NCBI GenBank assembly: GCA_017405465.1
Contig: JAFRAJ010000003.1
Coordinates: 1 to 32,885 of the forward strand
Length of the DNA stretch: 32,885 nucleotides
Direction: 5' to 3'
DNA from: Oscillospiraceae bacterium
Lineage (GTDB): Bacteria; Bacillota; Clostridia; Oscillospirales; Ruminococcaceae
In this document: positions 30,940 through 32,885 of the stretch, one piece after another
Layout: each line of letters begins with the position of its first letter
How positions within the stretch are numbered: the first letter of the stretch is position 1
Notes under the pieces: generated by a model
Database searches by the model: none
Seen by the model: only the letters and a program-made list of their open reading frames with translations
What the model was told of the DNA's origin: nothing
Made by a program: the position numbers and the translations under genes

Positions 30940-31806
30940 ATGAGAACGGAAGAGGAGATGTTCGGGCTGTTCCATCGTATTGCAGCTGAAGACGACAGGA
31001 TCAGAGTCATGACTCTGGAAGGCAGCCGGGTGAATTCCCATATCAAGCCTGATATCTGGCAGGACTATGACATAACGTTCCTGGTAAGAGATATGGAATC
31101 TTATCTCAAGTCCGATGACTGGCTTTCTGCCTTCGGAGATATCGTTTTTCTGCAGAAACCGGAGGCGCAGGCACTTTTTCCTCCGGATTTTCCGGAAGGA
31201 TGGTTCTCATACCTTATGCTGTTTGCGGACGGGACGAAGATCGATCTCACTATCATAAAACTGGAACTGGCAGAAGAATATTTCCATTCAGATCCGCTTA
31301 TCAGAGTGATCCTGGACAAGGACGGGATAGCGCCTGATCTTCCGGAGCCTACAGATGACGCATTCAGGATCCAGTGCCCATCAGAAGAATATGTCACCGA
31401 CTGTGCCAATGAATTCTATTTCAGCAGTACATATGTGCAGAGAGCTATCTTCCGGGAAGAAGTACAGGTCGCAAGGCAGCTGTTTGAAAGCAGAATGCGT
31501 CAGGAACTGCTAAGGATGCTGACCTGGCTTGCCGGGGCCAGACAAGGTTTCCCGGTCAATACGGGGAAATACTGCAGATGGCTGTCTGGATTTCTCACAA
31601 AGACAGAGAACGGTATGCTTGAAGAGACATACTGTCTGAGAGATCTCGGATCAGTAGAGAAAGCACTTTATTCCGCAATGGATCTTTTCGGGAAAAGTCT
31701 TGCTGAAGTATGCAGTGCCCTTGGTTACAGGGATCCTGGATATCATGACACCGTAAAAGGATATATCAGGACGCTGAAAGAGGCCAAAAAAGACAAGAAA
31801 GTCTAG
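30940..31806 (+). CDS. ANT(6)-type aminoglycoside 6-adenylyltransferase family protein
   Basis: The 288-residue protein starts MRTEEEMFGLFHRIAAEDDR with the ANT(6)/AadK nucleotidyltransferase motif LEGSRVNSHIKPDIWQDYDI (Gly28-Ser29-Arg30, Asp42 and Asp44 as metal ligands), followed by the long helical C-terminal domain. ANT(6) enzymes transfer AMP from ATP to the 6-hydroxyl of streptomycin. Chromosomal homologues occur in many Bacillota and may not give resistance. The gene follows the MATE transporter after 23 bases and appears complete. I leave the symbol blank because activity cannot be read from sequence. Confidence 0.88.
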   Translation: MRTEEEMFGLFHRIAAEDDRIRVMTLEGSRVNSHIKPDIWQDYDITFLVRDMESYLKSDDWLSAFGDIVFLQKPEAQALFPPDFPEGWFSYLMLFADGTKIDLTIIKLELAEEYFHSDPLIRVILDKDGIAPDLPEPTDDAFRIQCPSEEYVTDCANEFYFSSTYVQRAIFREEVQVARQLFESRMRQELLRMLTWLAGARQGFPVNTGKYCRWLSGFLTKTENGMLEETYCLRDLGSVEKALYSAMDLFGKSLAEVCSALGYRDPGYHDTVKGYIRTLKEAKKDKKV

Positions 31807-31826
31807 AAATGGGCAAAATTTTTCAG

Positions 31827-31855
31827 TTGCTTGATAAGGCACTGAATGGTATAAT
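31827..31855 (+). promoter_or_regulatory. promoter of the SDR gene
   Basis: TTGCTT (31827-31832) and perfect TATAAT (31850-31855) are spaced by 17 bases, 59 bases before the SDR start. A small GCTGT/ACAGC hairpin follows in the leader. Confidence 0.7.
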
Positions 31856-31913
31856 CGATAGGCTGTAAAAACAGCTAATAAAAAGAATCATTATTTTGTT
31901 AAGGAGACAAACG

Positions 31914-32699
31914 ATGTTCGATTACACAGGAAAAGTCGTAGCCGTCACCGGAGCATCATCCGGACTCGGAAAGCAGATGGCAGAAGGTTATGCACAGCAG
32001 GGAGCCAATCTGGTACTGCTGGCAAGAAGAGTAGAGAGACTTCAGGACAGCGCGAAGGCATGGAGCGAAAAGTACGGCGTTGATGTACTGCCCGTAGCAT
32101 GCGACGTAACAAGCGCAGAATCCATCTCAGCAGCAGTAGCAGCAGTCAAGGAGCACTTCGGACACTGCGAAGTCATCGTGAACTGCGCAGGCGGCGAGAA
32201 GGGAACAGGCACACCCCTGGTCGATTTCAAGAGAGAGGACTGGGACTTCACAATGAATCTTGACCTGACCTCCGTATTCTCAATGGCCCAGGCATTCGCA
32301 AACCTGATGAAGGAAGCCATGGCAGAAGGCAAGCAGACCTACGGCCGCATCATCAATATCGCTTCCATCTATGGTCTTGTCGGAAACACCGCACTCCCGA
32401 CCATTGCATACCACACATCCAAGGGTGCTGTTGTCAACTTCACAAGAGGCGCAGCAGCAGAGCTTGCAACAACAGGCATCACAGTCAATGCGATCTGCCC
32501 CGGCTATTTCTACACAGAGCTGACAACAGAGACACTGGACAGCGATTACTTCCAGGCATTCGCAAAGCAGTCAGTCCCGATGCAGAGATACGGCCATGAA
32601 GGCGAACTGAACTCCGTAGCAGTCTTCCTCGGAGCTGAGGAATCCAGCTATGTGACCGGACAGGTCATTGCTGTTGACGGCGGTTACACCTGCGTATAA
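31914..32699 (+). CDS. short-chain dehydrogenase/reductase (SDR)
   Basis: The 261-residue protein is a classical SDR. TGASSGLG (12-19) is the cofactor glycine motif, NCAGG the structural NAG motif, and NIASIYG with YHTSK the catalytic Ser and Tyr-x-x-x-Lys. ICPGYFYTELTTE and the final VTGQVIAVDGGYT are typical of FabG/gluconate 5-dehydrogenase-like members. The ARR after the second strand suggests NADP binding. ATG 31914 has AAGGAG upstream; the TTG at 31896 is rejected. Codons such as GCA and AAG are used very consistently, as in highly expressed genes. It is separated from the upstream cluster by its own promoter. Confidence 0.92.
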   Translation: MFDYTGKVVAVTGASSGLGKQMAEGYAQQGANLVLLARRVERLQDSAKAWSEKYGVDVLPVACDVTSAESISAAVAAVKEHFGHCEVIVNCAGGEKGTGTPLVDFKREDWDFTMNLDLTSVFSMAQAFANLMKEAMAEGKQTYGRIINIASIYGLVGNTALPTIAYHTSKGAVVNFTRGAAAELATTGITVNAICPGYFYTELTTETLDSDYFQAFAKQSVPMQRYGHEGELNSVAVFLGAEESSYVTGQVIAVDGGYTCV

Positions 32700-32752
32700 C
32701 AGAAAGATCGAACACATAATCACATAATAAAAAGGCGTCCTGTTATGATATG

Positions 32753-32788
32753 TACCCCCATTCTTGGACAAAACCAAGAATGGGGGTA
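32753..32788 (+). repeat. perfect hairpin at the insertion sequence tip
   Basis: TACCCCCATTCTTGG (32753-32767) is the exact inverse of CCAAGAATGGGGGTA (32774-32788), with an ACAAAA loop. The right arm contains the GGGGG that would serve as the transposase ribosome binding site. Confidence 0.92.
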
Positions 32789-32793
32789 TTCAT

Positions 32794-32885
32794 ATGAAAT
32801 ACAGTGATGAATTCAAACTAAAATGCATCGAAATGTACTATCAAGGAAAGCATCCGGAGACACCAGAAGGAGTAAGCAAGAAATC
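32794..32885 (+). CDS. IS3-family transposase OrfA-type protein (5' part only)
   Basis: The frame reads MKYSDEFKLKCIEMYYQGKH then PETPEGVSKKS and runs off the window. This is the first helix of the helix-turn-helix OrfA protein of IS3/IS150-like elements, which bind the terminal repeats. There are 30 complete codons visible and no defects. The element's own hairpin lies between any outside promoter and this start. Confidence 0.75.
   Translation, partial: MKYSDEFKLKCIEMYYQGKHPETPEGVSKK

Larger units (their letters stand above)
32751..32885 (+). mobile_element. left end of an IS3-like insertion sequence (cut by window edge)
   Basis: TGTACCCCCATTCTTGGACA at 32751-32770 resembles an IS3-family terminal repeat. 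The transposase start follows at 32794. Only about 135 bases of the element are present. Confidence 0.72.

Noticed and set aside
1..32885. CRISPR array, tRNA or rRNA genes
   Set aside because: I saw no regularly spaced direct repeats and no tRNA or rRNA-like sequences on reading through the window; this was by eye and not by a dedicated search.

Overview
The window looks like chromosomal DNA of a low-to-mid GC Bacillota, most likely an anaerobic, host-associated Clostridia-type organism. The evidence is strong AGGAGG-type ribosome binding sites, PTS genes, a DtxR-controlled feoA-feoA-feoB locus with its cysteine-rich partner, and DUF3842, YidD, CFI-box and SHOCT families that are common there. 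I cannot name the species from sequence alone.

Layout. Positions 1-140 are the 3' end of a group II intron, 20 bases beyond the stop of pepT (peptidase T, minus strand). Divergent from pepT lie a threonine aldolase-like PLP enzyme and mscL. From about 3.4 to 8.4 kb is a sugar locus: a DeoR-type regulator diverges from a PfkB-family sugar-phosphate kinase, a glucose-superfamily PTS EIIBC, an HSL-type alpha/beta esterase and a separate EIIA. The interval 8.45-8.99 kb is AT-rich and holds a decayed AlbA_2/ATP-binding regulator remnant containing a 54-bp palindrome. From 9 to 12.3 kb are a tetra-spanning membrane protein with a cysteine-rich C-terminal domain, a DUF937 protein, a tandem YegP/DUF1508 protein, a lipoprotein and a DUF3842 protein.

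From 12.4 to 16.3 kb is an iron uptake module: a DtxR-type repressor diverges from feoA, feoA, feoB and the FeoB-associated protein. A near-consensus promoter has a perfect inverted repeat inside its 17-bp spacer. A D-2-hydroxyacid dehydrogenase follows on the minus strand. From 17.5 to 20.3 kb are an N-terminally extended YidD, a zinc-ribbon/TPR/CFI-box protein, and two proteins sharing a DUF4177-like domain (one free-standing, one fused to a membrane protein), closed by a strong terminator.

From 20.4 to 31.8 kb nine same-strand genes with short gaps could form one transcript: an esterase, a beta-lactamase-fold hydrolase, a HerA/DUF87-type ATPase, an extremely acidic Asp/Ser-repeat protein ending in a ParB-like domain, an SPFH-SHOCT protein, a tetra-spanning membrane protein, a MATE transporter and an ANT(6)-type nucleotidyltransferase. 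The ATPase, acidic, SPFH and membrane proteins are my best candidate for an undescribed membrane-associated system. An SDR oxidoreductase with its own promoter follows, and the window ends in the left end of an IS3-like element whose tip forms a perfect hairpin over its transposase ribosome binding site.
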